Positions 53,943 to 62,456 of a DNA stretch of 64,000 nt are shown here, piece by piece; position 1 is the first letter of the stretch, and every line of letters starts with the position of its first letter. Origin of the DNA: Saccharothrix luteola (GTDB lineage: Bacteria; Actinomycetota; Actinomycetes; Mycobacteriales; Pseudonocardiaceae); contig NZ_JAJHUO010000005.1 of assembly GCF_020859565.1 (NCBI RefSeq), positions 225,621-289,620 on the forward strand, read 5' to 3'. The notes under the pieces are model-generated. The model saw only the letters and a list, made by a program, of their open reading frames with translations, had not been told where the DNA came from and did no database searches. The position numbers were made by a program, and so were the translations under genes.

Positions 53943-55501
53943 GCTGGACGCTGATCGCGCTGCTCCTGCTGCCGCTCGTCGGCAGCCTGGTGGTGGCGTT
54001 CCTGCGGGGCAACGACCGGTTGGCCAAGTCGGTCGCGCTGGCGTTCTCGCTGGTGGAGCTGGCCCTGGCGGTGCTGGCGTGGACGGCGTTCGACCCGGGC
54101 GGCGACCGCTTGCAGCTGACCAGCTCGGCCGAGTGGATCCCGGCCTTCGGCGTGCACCTGTCGTTCGGCGTGGACGGCATCGCGCTGGTGATGATCGCGC
54201 TGATCGCGTTCCTGGTGCCGGTCGTCATCGGCGGCTCGTGGGCGGACAAGCTGCCCGAGGGCCGCAGCGCGGGCGGGTTCTTCGCGCTGCTGCTGGCCAT
54301 GCAGACCGGCATGGTCGGTGTCTTCGCGGCCACCGACGTGTTCGTGTTCTACGTGTTCTTCGAGGCCGTGCTCGTCCCGATGTACTTCCTGATCGGCCGC
54401 TTCGGCGGGCCGAACCGGCAGTACGCGGCGATGAAGTTCTTCCTGTACTCGCTGCTCGGCGGCCTGATCATGCTGGCCTCGGTGATCGGCCTGTACGTGG
54501 TCAGCGCGGACAAGATCGGCCAGGGCACGTTCGACTGGGCCACGCTGGTCACGGTGACGCGCGAGCTGCCGCTGTCCACCCAGATCTGGCTGTTCCTCGG
54601 GTTCTTCGTGGCGTTCGCGATCAAGGCGCCGCTGGTGCCGCTGCACACCTGGCTGCCCGACGCCGGTGCGGAGGCGCCCGTCGGCGCGGGCGTGCTGCTG
54701 GTCGGCATCCTGGACAAGATCGGCACGTTCGGCTTCCTGCGCTACTGCCTGCCGCTGTTCCCGGCGGCCAGCAAGGAACTCGCGCCGGTGGTGCTGGTCC
54801 TGGCCGTGGTCGGCATCCTGTACGGCTCGCTGCTCGCCGTCGGCCAGTCCGACATGAAGCGGTTCGTGGCCTACACCTCGATCGCGCACTTCGGCTTCAT
54901 CGCGCTGGGCATCTTCGCGTTCAGCTCGCAGGCCGGCACGGGCGCGGTGCTCTACATGGTCAACCACGGCATCTCGACCGGCATGCTCTTCCTGGTCGTC
55001 GGCATGGTGATGGCCCGCGGCGGTTCGCGCCTGATCGAGGACTACGGCGGCATGGCCAAGCTGACCCCGGTGCTCGGCGGGCTGTTCTTCGTGGCGGGCC
55101 TGTCGTCGCTGGCGCTGCCGGGCACCAACTCGTTCGTGAGCGAGTTCCTGGTGCTCATCGGCTCCTACCCGAACGAGCCGGTCTACACGATCCTGGCCGC
55201 CGTCGGCATGGTCCTGGCCGCGCTGTACGTCCTGTGGCTGTACCAGCGGGTCTTCCAGGGCCCCGTGCGCGGCACCGCGATGCTCAACCTGGTCGGCGGC
55301 CCCGGTGCGGCGGTCGACCCGGAGAAGGCCGCCGTGCCGGACCTGAACAAGCGCGAACTGGCCGTGCTCGCGCCGCTGGTGGCACTGATCCTGGTGCTCG
55401 GCTTCTACCCGAAGCCGGTGTTGGACGTGATCACCCCGTCCGTCGGGGCGACGCTCAGCGAGGTCGGGGTGGCCGACCCGGTCGCGCAGGAAGGCAAGTG
55501 A
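53939..55501 (+). CDS. nuoM: NADH-quinone oxidoreductase subunit M
   Basis: 520 residues, 14 helices. The conserved glutamate is in FYVFFEAVLVPMYFLIG near 137, and the channel lysines in FAIKAPLVPLHTWLPDAGAEAPVGAG near 222 and SDMKRFVAYTSIAHFGF near 304. GTG 53939 overlaps the nuoL stop. The stop overlaps a two-codon ORF that ends on the nuoN start. Confidence 0.96.
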   Translation: MSWTLIALLLLPLVGSLVVAFLRGNDRLAKSVALAFSLVELALAVLAWTAFDPGGDRLQLTSSAEWIPAFGVHLSFGVDGIALVMIALIAFLVPVVIGGSWADKLPEGRSAGGFFALLLAMQTGMVGVFAATDVFVFYVFFEAVLVPMYFLIGRFGGPNRQYAAMKFFLYSLLGGLIMLASVIGLYVVSADKIGQGTFDWATLVTVTRELPLSTQIWLFLGFFVAFAIKAPLVPLHTWLPDAGAEAPVGAGVLLVGILDKIGTFGFLRYCLPLFPAASKELAPVVLVLAVVGILYGSLLAVGQSDMKRFVAYTSIAHFGFIALGIFAFSSQAGTGAVLYMVNHGISTGMLFLVVGMVMARGGSRLIEDYGGMAKLTPVLGGLFFVAGLSSLALPGTNSFVSEFLVLIGSYPNEPVYTILAAVGMVLAALYVLWLYQRVFQGPVRGTAMLNLVGGPGAAVDPEKAAVPDLNKRELAVLAPLVALILVLGFYPKPVLDVITPSVGATLSEVGVADPVAQEGK

Positions 55502-55506
55502 CGTGA
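55498..55506 (+). CDS. 2-codon bridging mini-ORF between nuoM and nuoN
   Basis: GTG ACG TGA. GTG overlaps the nuoM stop and TGA overlaps the nuoN GTG at 55503. It is listed only as part of the overlap chain; it cannot make a meaningful product. Confidence 0.15.
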   Translation: MT

Positions 55507-57074
55507 CGACGTTCCTCTCGCAAGTGGAGCGGCTGCAAGCCCCGGAGATCGACTACGGGGCCGTCGCACCGTTGCTGATCGTGCTCGGCGCGGCCTGCCT
55601 CAGCGTGCTGTTCGAGGCGTTCCTGCCCAAGTCGCAGCGGTGGGCGGCGCAGGTCGTGCTGACCCTGCTCACGCTCGCCGCGGCGGGCGCCGGGCTGGCC
55701 TGGTACGCGTCCGCGGAGAGCACCCTCGAGCAGGGCAAGCTGACGCTGTCGGGCACGATCGCGGTCGACCAGCCGGTGATCTTCCTGTGGGGCACGCTGC
55801 TGCTCCTCGGCCTCGGCGCGGTGCTGCTCATCGCGGACCGGTCGGTCGAGCCGGGCGGCGCGTTCGTCGCCGACGCCTCGATCCTGCCCGGCGCGCCGGT
55901 CGGCGTGCGCGAGCAGCTGCGCCGCCGGGAGATGCAGACCGAGGTGTTCCCGCTGACGCTGTTCGCGCTCGGCGGGATGATGACCTTCGTCGCGGCGAAC
56001 GACCTGCTCACCATGTTCATCGCGCTGGAAGTGCTGTCGCTGCCGCTGTACCTGATGTGCGGCCTGGCCCGCCGTCGCCGCCTGCTGTCGCAGGAGGCCG
56101 CGGTGAAGTACTTCCTGCTCGGCGCGTTCGCGTCGGCGTTCTTCCTGTACGGCGTGGCCCTGCTGTACGGCTTCGCGGGCTCCGTGAAGCTGTCCGACAT
56201 CGCGACCGCCACCACGGCCACCGACCGGTCCGACACGCTGCTCTACGCGGGCTTCGGCCTGCTCATCGTGGGCCTGCTGTTCAAGGCCTCCGTCGGCCCG
56301 TTCCACGCCTGGACGCCGGACGTCTACCAGGGCTCGCCCACGCCGGTGACGGCGTTCATGGCGGCGTGCACGAAGGTCGCCGCGTTCGGCGGCATCCTGC
56401 GCGTGCTTTACGGCGCGTTCGAGCGGTCGAGCTGGGAGTGGAACGGCGTGCTGTGGGGCGTGGCCATCGCGTCCATGGTGATCGGCGCGGTCCTCGGCCT
56501 GACCCAGACCGACGTGAAGCGGATGATCGCGTACTCGTCGGTGGCGCACGCGGGCTTCCTGCTGATCGGCGCGATCTCGCTGAACGACCAGGGCCTGTCC
56601 GGCACGATGTTCTACCTGATGGCCTACGGCTTCACCACGATCGCCGCGTTCGGCATCGTCAGCCTGGTGCGCAACGGCGACGGCGAGGCCACCCACCTGT
56701 CCCAGTGGGCGGGGCTGGCCAAGCGGTCGCCGGTGGTGGCGGGCGTGTTCACGTTCCTGCTGCTCGCGTTGGCCGGCCTGCCGCTGACCAGCGGTTTCGT
56801 CGGCAAGTTCGTGGTGTTCGCGGCGGCCGTGGAGGCCGAGATGGTGCCGCTGGTGGTGATCGCCCTGGTCGCTTCGGCGGTGGCGGCGTTCTTCTACCTG
56901 CGGGTGATCGTGCTGATGTACTTCAGCGAGCCCGCGGCCGACGGCCCGACCGTGAGCGTGCCCGGCGCGTTCACCACGGTGGCCATCACCCTGGGTGCGG
57001 CGATCACGCTCGTGCTCGGCGTCTTCCCGTCGTTCGCGCTCGATTGGGCGGGTGCCGGCGCGTTCATCTTCTAG
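55503..57074 (+). CDS. nuoN: NADH-quinone oxidoreductase subunit N
   Basis: 523 residues, 14 helices. Family segments: MFIALEVLSLPLYLMCGLARR near 175 with the conserved glutamate (quoted in part), LFKASVGPFHAWTPDVYQGSPTPV near 260, and DVKRMIAYSSVAHAGFLLIG near 338. A hydrophilic loop near 118-140 (GGAFVADASILPGAPVGVREQL) is longer than in E. coli. It ends the nuo operon. Confidence 0.95.
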   Translation: MTTFLSQVERLQAPEIDYGAVAPLLIVLGAACLSVLFEAFLPKSQRWAAQVVLTLLTLAAAGAGLAWYASAESTLEQGKLTLSGTIAVDQPVIFLWGTLLLLGLGAVLLIADRSVEPGGAFVADASILPGAPVGVREQLRRREMQTEVFPLTLFALGGMMTFVAANDLLTMFIALEVLSLPLYLMCGLARRRRLLSQEAAVKYFLLGAFASAFFLYGVALLYGFAGSVKLSDIATATTATDRSDTLLYAGFGLLIVGLLFKASVGPFHAWTPDVYQGSPTPVTAFMAACTKVAAFGGILRVLYGAFERSSWEWNGVLWGVAIASMVIGAVLGLTQTDVKRMIAYSSVAHAGFLLIGAISLNDQGLSGTMFYLMAYGFTTIAAFGIVSLVRNGDGEATHLSQWAGLAKRSPVVAGVFTFLLLALAGLPLTSGFVGKFVVFAAAVEAEMVPLVVIALVASAVAAFFYLRVIVLMYFSEPAADGPTVSVPGAFTTVAITLGAAITLVLGVFPSFALDWAGAGAFIF

Positions 57075-57081
57075 TGGTACG

Positions 57082-57087
57082 TAGGCT
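57082..57087 (+). promoter_or_regulatory. -10 of the polyprenyl synthase gene, leaderless
   Basis: TAGGCT, 8 nt before GTG 57096; the gene thus has its own promoter although it follows nuoN by only 21 nt. Confidence 0.5.
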
Positions 57088-57095
57088 CTGTAGCC

Positions 57096-58097
57096 GTGAC
57101 CAGTAGCGAGCGGGCGGGGACGGGGTTCCGGTTTGCGGACCCCGTGCTCGCGGAGGTGGTTCAGGACGGGCTGGCCGAGGTGGAAGAGCTGTTGCACAAG
57201 GTCGTGCAGAGCGAGTTCCACCCGGTGATGGAGACGTCCTTGCACCTGGTGTCCGCGGGCGGCAAGCGCATCCGCCCGCTGTTCACCATCCTGTCCGCCC
57301 AGTTCGGCGGCTCGTGGGACCGGGAGAGCGTGATCAAGGCGGCGGCGGTGGTCGAGCTGACCCACCTCGCCACGCTGTACCACGACGACGTGATGGACGA
57401 GGCCACCATGCGCCGCGGCGCGGAGTCGGCCAACGCCAAGTGGGACAACAGCATCGCGATCCTGACCGGCGACTACCTGTTCGCGCACGCGTCGGCGCTG
57501 GTCGCGGACCTGGGCACGGGTGCGGCGCGGATCATCGCGGAGACGTTCTCCGAGCTGGTGACCGGGCAGATGCGCGAGACGATGGGCCCGCGCGCCGGTG
57601 AGGACCCGGTCGCGCACTACCTGACCACGATCTCGGAGAAGACCGGTTCGCTGATCGCCACGGCGGCGCGGTTCGGCGCGATGTTCTCCGACGTCACGCC
57701 GGAGCAGGTCGAGGCGCTGCGCGCGTACGGCGACGTGATCGGGGCGGCGTTCCAGATCTCCGACGACGTCATCGACATCGCCTCGCCGTCGGAGGAGTCG
57801 GGCAAGACGCCGGGCACGGACCTGCGCGAGGGCGTGAAGACCCTGCCCATGCTCTACGCGCTGGAGGACGAGCCGGACTCACGCCTGGCGAAGCTCCTGG
57901 CCGGCCCGATCACCGACGACGCCGAGGTGGACGAGGCCCTGACCCTGCTGCGCGCCTCCACGGGCCTCCAGCGGGCCCGCCGGACCTTGGACGACTACGC
58001 CGCCCGCGCCCGCGCCACCTTGGCCGTCCTCCCCCCGGGCACGGCCCGTGACGCCCTCGAATCCGTGAGCGACTACGTCGTGACCCGCTCCCACTGA
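57096..58097 (+). CDS. grcC: Long-chain polyprenyl diphosphate synthase
   Basis: 333 residues, all-helical trans-prenyltransferase. The first aspartate-rich motif is LYHDDVMDEATMRRG (D97, D98, D101) and the second is QISDDVIDIA (D223, D224, D227); GGKRIRP near 55 binds IPP. It should make the menaquinone side chain. M. tuberculosis has grcC1 in the matching place next to menJ; here the nuo operon lies between. Product length cannot be read with certainty, and 'heptaprenyl' or 'nonaprenyl' are both open. Confidence 0.9.
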   Translation: MTSSERAGTGFRFADPVLAEVVQDGLAEVEELLHKVVQSEFHPVMETSLHLVSAGGKRIRPLFTILSAQFGGSWDRESVIKAAAVVELTHLATLYHDDVMDEATMRRGAESANAKWDNSIAILTGDYLFAHASALVADLGTGAARIIAETFSELVTGQMRETMGPRAGEDPVAHYLTTISEKTGSLIATAARFGAMFSDVTPEQVEALRAYGDVIGAAFQISDDVIDIASPSEESGKTPGTDLREGVKTLPMLYALEDEPDSRLAKLLAGPITDDAEVDEALTLLRASTGLQRARRTLDDYAARARATLAVLPPGTARDALESVSDYVVTRSH

Positions 58098-58100
58098 CCG

Positions 58101-58242
58101 GCGAGAGTCCTACGTTCAGCGCGCGAGAGTCCTACGTTCACGGACCCTGAGTTCAACGCTCACGACGAGCGGCGAGTGGCTGAGCGTTGAACTCAGGTGC
58201 CCTGGACGTAGGACTCTCGACGCCTGGGCGTAGGACTCTCGC
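58101..58242. repeat. 22-bp-periodic palindromic repeat element, copy 2
   Basis: Two copies of GCGAGAGTCCTACGTTCA start at 58101 and 58123 (22 bp apart). The core CCTGAGTTCAACGCTCA (58146-58162) faces its perfect complement (58181-58197) across an 18-nt loop. Two inverted outer copies start at 58203 and 58225, again 22 bp apart. Each arm is 62 nt. The element fills the space between two converging genes, ending 2 nt from the rarD stop, so it is placed to terminate both transcripts. Confidence 0.92.
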
Positions 58243-58244
58243 GG

Positions 58245-59168
58245 TTAGGTCAGGTTGGGGAGGGGGAGGCGGCGGCGGGTGCGGAGGGCGTCCGCGGTGA
58301 AGACGGCCAGGGCCACCCAGACCAGGGCGAAGCCGAACCAGCGCGACGGCGGCATCGGCTCGCGCATCACGAACACGCCCCACGCGAACTGCAGCACGGG
58401 CGCCAGGTACTGCAGCATCCCCATGGTCACCAGCGGCACGAGCCGGGCGCCCGCGCCGAACAGGATCAGCGGGACCGCGGTCACCAGCCCGGCCGAGGCC
58501 AGCCACAGCGCGTGGCCCCACCCGCCCGAGTGGAACGTCCCCGCCGGGCCCAGCCAGACCAGGTACCCGACCGCGATCGGCGCGAGCACGATGCTCTCCG
58601 CGGTCAGGCTGGCCGTCGCGTCCAGCGGCACCGTCTTCTTCAACAGCCCGTAGACGCCGAACGAGCAGGCCAGCACCAGCGAGATCCACGGCAGCCTGCC
58701 GTAGTCCACCGCCAGCACGACGACCGCCGCCACCGCGATGGCCAGCGCGGCGTACTGCGGCAGGCGCAGCCGTTCGCGCAGGACGAACACCCCGAGCAGC
58801 ACGCTCACCAGCGGGTTGATGAAGTAGCCGAGCGCGGCCTCGACGACGTGCGAGGTGTTGACCGCGTGGATGTAGACGCCCCAGTTGACCGCGATGAGCA
58901 CGGACGCGGCGGCCACCATCGCCCAGCCTCGCGCCGACAGCCTCCGGATGCCCGCCCACCGGCCGAGCACGGCGGTGATGACCACCATCACGACCAGCGA
59001 CCACGCGATCCGGTGTGCCAGGATCTCCACGGAACCGGCCGGCTGGAGCAGCGGCCAGTACGCGGGCACGATGCCCCAGAGGAGGTACGCGCCGACGCCG
59101 AAAGCCATCCCACGGCTCGTGCGGTCGACATCCGTCGCAGCGGTGGAGGCAGAGGTCAACGGCGGCAC
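58245..59168 (-). CDS. rarD: RarD-like permease of the drug/metabolite transporter family
   Basis: 307 residues, ten helices in two EamA repeats. The RarD signature is GMAFGVGAYLLWGIVPAYWPLL near 20 and EILAHRIAWSLV near 47; GYFINPLVSVLLGVFVLRERL near 115 is also typical (quoted in parts). The substrate is unknown; chloramphenicol sensitivity gave the name. GTG 59168 is chosen because minus-strand TACAGT (59176-59181) lies 7 nt upstream; the longer frame is not needed. Confidence 0.88.
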   Translation of the reverse strand: MPPLTSASTAATDVDRTSRGMAFGVGAYLLWGIVPAYWPLLQPAGSVEILAHRIAWSLVVMVVITAVLGRWAGIRRLSARGWAMVAAASVLIAVNWGVYIHAVNTSHVVEAALGYFINPLVSVLLGVFVLRERLRLPQYAALAIAVAAVVVLAVDYGRLPWISLVLACSFGVYGLLKKTVPLDATASLTAESIVLAPIAVGYLVWLGPAGTFHSGGWGHALWLASAGLVTAVPLILFGAGARLVPLVTMGMLQYLAPVLQFAWGVFVMREPMPPSRWFGFALVWVALAVFTADALRTRRRLPLPNLT

Positions 59169-59175
59169 ACGGACT

Positions 59176-59181
59176 ACTGTA
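59176..59181 (-). promoter_or_regulatory. -10 of rarD, leaderless
   Basis: Minus strand TACAGT, 7 nt before GTG 59168. Confidence 0.45.
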
Positions 59182-59365
59182 CGCGGCCGTTTTGGCTGGT
59201 CAGTTGCTCCAGGTGGCCTACTATCGACACCTGACCACAGGTCCGGCCGGCCCCACGCGCCGAACCCGGCGGTCAGGGTAGTTTTGCACCGCTTCCCCTT
59301 CCGGGTGAAGGCTCGGAAGCGGAGCGTGTCGGGGTGTGTGACAAGCAGCAGTGGGAGGGTCTCCC

Positions 59366-61315
59366 GTGAGTTCGCTCTTCGGGCAGGTGTGGCTGTGGAG
59401 CCTGCTGTCCTTCGTGGCAGGCGTCGCACTCACCTGGCTGGTCCTGGTGCGTCCGGCCAAGCGGGAGCTGGAAGACCTGGAGGAACGCCTCCTCACGTCG
59501 CCCCGCCCCACCACCGGCTCGACCTCGGGCAGCGCGGTCGCGCCGAGGGCCGACGCGGGTGACGAGTTCGACAACTGGCACGTCGAGGCGTCCCGATCGC
59601 TGGCCGACGACGTGCTGACACCGGCGCAGCCGCGGTACGAGCCCGCCGCCGAGCGCGCCCGGTTCGAGGCGTCGCCGCCCGAGCCGGTCCAGTACGACGT
59701 CACGAACATGAAGCTCGACCAGCGCGACTCGCTGCTGGAGGAGCTGGACGACGAGCACCGGCCGTTGTCCGACTTCGAGGAGCAGCACGACTTCCCCGAG
59801 TTCGACGCCGAGCCGCCGCGCAGCCTGTTCGAGCGGCTCACGCCGGGCGAGGACACCCGGGAGACGCTCGAGCCCAAGCCCCGGCCGCGGTCCTACGAGC
59901 CGGACGACGAGCCCGAGCTGCCCGCCGAGACGACGCACCTGATGCCGGCGGTGCCCGCCGCGCCGGTCGCCGAGGTCGCGCCGCGGCAGGAGGAACCGAC
60001 CGCGCCGCCGGAGGTCGAGGTCTTCCAGCCGCGCGAGGTGTGGCGCGAGGAGCCCGTCCGGGAGGTCTACGACGAGGACGTGGACACCGCCGGCCACGAG
60101 GAGGAGGACGAGCCGGAGCGCAGGCCCGGGCCCACCGAGGAGACGGCGCTCATCCCGGCCACCGCGCTGGCGCAGGCCATCGCCGAGGTGGACGGCGAGC
60201 AGCGGCGGTCCGAGGAGCCCGAGCCGCAGGTGTGGCCCGAGCACGACCTCACCGGCCACTTCACGCCCGTGGACGTCGAGTCGTCGCGCGGTGAGCTGTC
60301 CGAGCCGGCCACGAGCCCGACGTCCAGCGACGAGGCCTTCCTGAACCAGCTGTCGCGGACCGACGCGCGCGAGACCGAGCCGCGCCACAGCCCGACGCGC
60401 GAGACCGAGGCGCAGACCGAGGTGCGCCCGGTCGACCCCCGGCTCGCCGAGCCCGTGGAGCGCCCGGTCGACGAGGTCCGCGAAGAAGAGGGCCCGCAGA
60501 CCGACGTCATCCGCGCCGTGGCCGGTTCCGCCCCGGTGGAGCCGAAGCCGGAGGTCGCCGAGCCCGCCGCCCCCGAGCCCTCGGTCGCACCCCGGGCAGC
60601 CACGCCCCGGACGACCGCCGAACCGGCCACCGAGCCCGAGGTGGCGGAGCCGCCCGCGTTCGAGCCGACGTTCGTCCCGCCGCCGGCCGAGCAGGCGCTG
60701 CCCGCCCGGTCGGCCGAGAAGGCCGCGCCCAAGCCGGAGCCGAAGAAGGACGAGCCGGCCCGGCCGCGCAGCCTGTTCGAGCCGCTGGAGGACGACGACG
60801 ACGAGCCGGAGCCCGAGCAGTCCCGCCCGGCGCCGGCGTCGTCCGGCAACGACCAGCCGTTCGTGCCGACGCTCTCCCCGGAGCTGCTGGCCGGCAACCC
60901 GCTGCCGATGAACCCGACCGGCCTGCCGCAACGGCCCACCCGCCCCGCCGGCGCCCCGCGCACGCCCTCGCCCGCACCGCTCGCGCCGAAGCCGATCACG
61001 CCGCCGCCACCGCGCCCGGTGCGCCCGCGCCCGGTCGGGTTCAGCCCGAGCACCGGCGGCAGGCAGCCCGCGCCCGGCAGCACCCGCTTCCAGGGCCAGC
61101 AGGAGGGCTTCAACCCGCGCTCGCCGTTCGGACCCGGCTCCGTGCTGCCGAAGTCCGACGGCCTGGCCCCCGCGCCGGAGTTCCAGGTCAAGGCCACGCT
61201 GACCGGCCGCCGGTACTTCACCAACGAGTCGGCGAACTTCCGCGAGACGCGCGCCGACGTCTGGTTCCGCACGACGACGGACGCGGAGAAGGCGGGCTTC
61301 CGCCAAGCGCCGTAA
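59366..61315 (+). CDS. Single-helix membrane protein with long acidic region and C-terminal sunset-like domain
   Basis: 649 residues. One N-terminal helix (WLWSLLSFVAGVALTWLVLVRP), then ~520 residues of Glu/Pro/Arg-rich, probably disordered sequence. The ~55-residue C-terminal domain (SDGLAPAPEFQVKATLTG, RYFTNESANFRETRADVWF, TTDAEKAGFRQAP) resembles the sunset domain of ArfC-like proteins, where a similar Y/F-x-VKGN ... ADVWF ... AxxAGF pattern occurs. Function unknown. GTG 59366 has GGAGGG 6 nt upstream. Two hairpins follow the gene. Confidence 0.75.
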   Translation: MSSLFGQVWLWSLLSFVAGVALTWLVLVRPAKRELEDLEERLLTSPRPTTGSTSGSAVAPRADAGDEFDNWHVEASRSLADDVLTPAQPRYEPAAERARFEASPPEPVQYDVTNMKLDQRDSLLEELDDEHRPLSDFEEQHDFPEFDAEPPRSLFERLTPGEDTRETLEPKPRPRSYEPDDEPELPAETTHLMPAVPAAPVAEVAPRQEEPTAPPEVEVFQPREVWREEPVREVYDEDVDTAGHEEEDEPERRPGPTEETALIPATALAQAIAEVDGEQRRSEEPEPQVWPEHDLTGHFTPVDVESSRGELSEPATSPTSSDEAFLNQLSRTDARETEPRHSPTRETEAQTEVRPVDPRLAEPVERPVDEVREEEGPQTDVIRAVAGSAPVEPKPEVAEPAAPEPSVAPRAATPRTTAEPATEPEVAEPPAFEPTFVPPPAEQALPARSAEKAAPKPEPKKDEPARPRSLFEPLEDDDDEPEPEQSRPAPASSGNDQPFVPTLSPELLAGNPLPMNPTGLPQRPTRPAGAPRTPSPAPLAPKPITPPPPRPVRPRPVGFSPSTGGRQPAPGSTRFQGQQEGFNPRSPFGPGSVLPKSDGLAPAPEFQVKATLTGRRYFTNESANFRETRADVWFRTTTDAEKAGFRQAP

Positions 61316-61321
61316 CCACGG

Positions 61322-61340
61322 GTTTCCCGGGGAGGGAAAC
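61322..61340. terminator. Small hairpin after the sunset-domain gene
   Basis: GTTTCCC (61322-61328), 5-nt loop, GGGAAAC (61334-61340). Confidence 0.5.
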
Positions 61341-61342
61341 GC

Positions 61343-61381
61343 GAAGACCCCCTGTTCCGGGAGGCGGAACAGGGGGTCTTC
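61343..61381. terminator. Strong bidirectional terminator
   Basis: A perfect 17-bp stem (61343-61359 with 61365-61381) around a 5-nt loop, between the converging sunset-domain gene and korB. In either direction the stem begins with GAAGAC and ends with GTCTTC, giving a short T-containing end. Confidence 0.88.
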
Positions 61382-61400
61382 GTCGTCGTACCGGGTGGCG

Positions 61401-62452
61401 CTAGCCGGCCACGGTCCAGGTGTCCTTGCCGTGCAGCAGCGCGCGCAGGTCCGCGGGCTTCGCGGCCTTGGCCTGCTCCACCTGCTCGCGCGCCGCGTCG
61501 TCGTACGTGGTGCGCGCGGTGTTGCGGAACACACCCGTGACGGTGTGCTGGAGGTCCTGCGTCGACAGCCGCGACAGCGCGAACGCCAGGTTCAGGTCCG
61601 ACGCGTCGTGCACCACGACGTCCTCCGGCGAGACGTCCGCCGACTTGGCCACGGCCAGGCCGAAGCCGTCCCGGACCACGGCGTACTCGCCGTTGCCGAA
61701 CGTGATCGGCTGCCCGTCGACCACGTTGATGATCCGGCGCGCGGCCTCGTCGGCGTCCTTGAGCACGTCGAACGCGCCGTCGTTGAAGATCGGGCAGTTC
61801 TGGTAGATCTCGACCAGCGCCGACCCGCGGTGCTCGGCGGCCTGCCGCAGCACCTCGGTCAGCCCCGCCCGGTCCGAGTCGACCGCGCGGCCGACGAACG
61901 TGGCCTCCGCGCCCAGCGCCAGCGACACCGGGTTGAACGGGTGGTCCAGCGAGCCGAACGGCGTGGACTTGGTGACCTTGCCCTCTTCGGACGTCGGCGA
62001 GTACTGGCCCTTGGTCAGGCCGTAGATCCGGTTGTTGAACAGCAGGATCTTGAGGTTCACGTTGCGGCGCAGCGTGTGGATCAGGTGGTTGCCGCCGATG
62101 GACAGCGCGTCGCCGTCACCGGTGACCACCCACACCGACAGGTCCGGCCGGGCCACGGCCAGGCCGGTCGCGATGGCCGGCGCGCGCCCGTGGATCGAGT
62201 GCATGCCGTAGGTGTTCATGTAGTACGGGAATCGCGACGAGCAGCCGATCCCCGAGACGAACACGATGTTCTCGCGCTTGAGGCCGAGCGTGGGCAGGAA
62301 CGACTGCACGGCGTTGAGCACCACGTAGTCGCCGCAGCCGGGGCACCAGCGGACCTCCTGGTCCGACTTGTAGTCCTTGGCCTTCTGCGGCTCGTCCGCC
62401 GTTGGCACGCCGACCAGCCCACCCACGGTCGGCAGGCCCAGTTCCGTCGCCG

Positions 62453-62456
<4 letters not shown>
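61401..62456 (-). CDS. korB: 2-oxoglutarate:ferredoxin oxidoreductase, beta subunit
   Basis: 351 residues. ThDP binding is shown by VVTGDGDALSIGGNHLIH near 112 and FNNRIYGLTKGQYSPTS near 140. The [4Fe-4S] cysteines are in VRWCPGCGDYV near 37, GIGCSSRFPYY near 70 and the EIYQNCPIFND segment near 216. With KorA it decarboxylates 2-oxoglutarate to succinyl-CoA and reduces ferredoxin, as in M. tuberculosis KorAB. The ATG overlaps the korA stop (ATGA). Confidence 0.92.

Noticed and set aside
55455..57617. 720-codon minus-strand frame opposite nuoN
   Set aside because: Shadow of nuoN and the prenyl synthase gene; composition biased, no domain.
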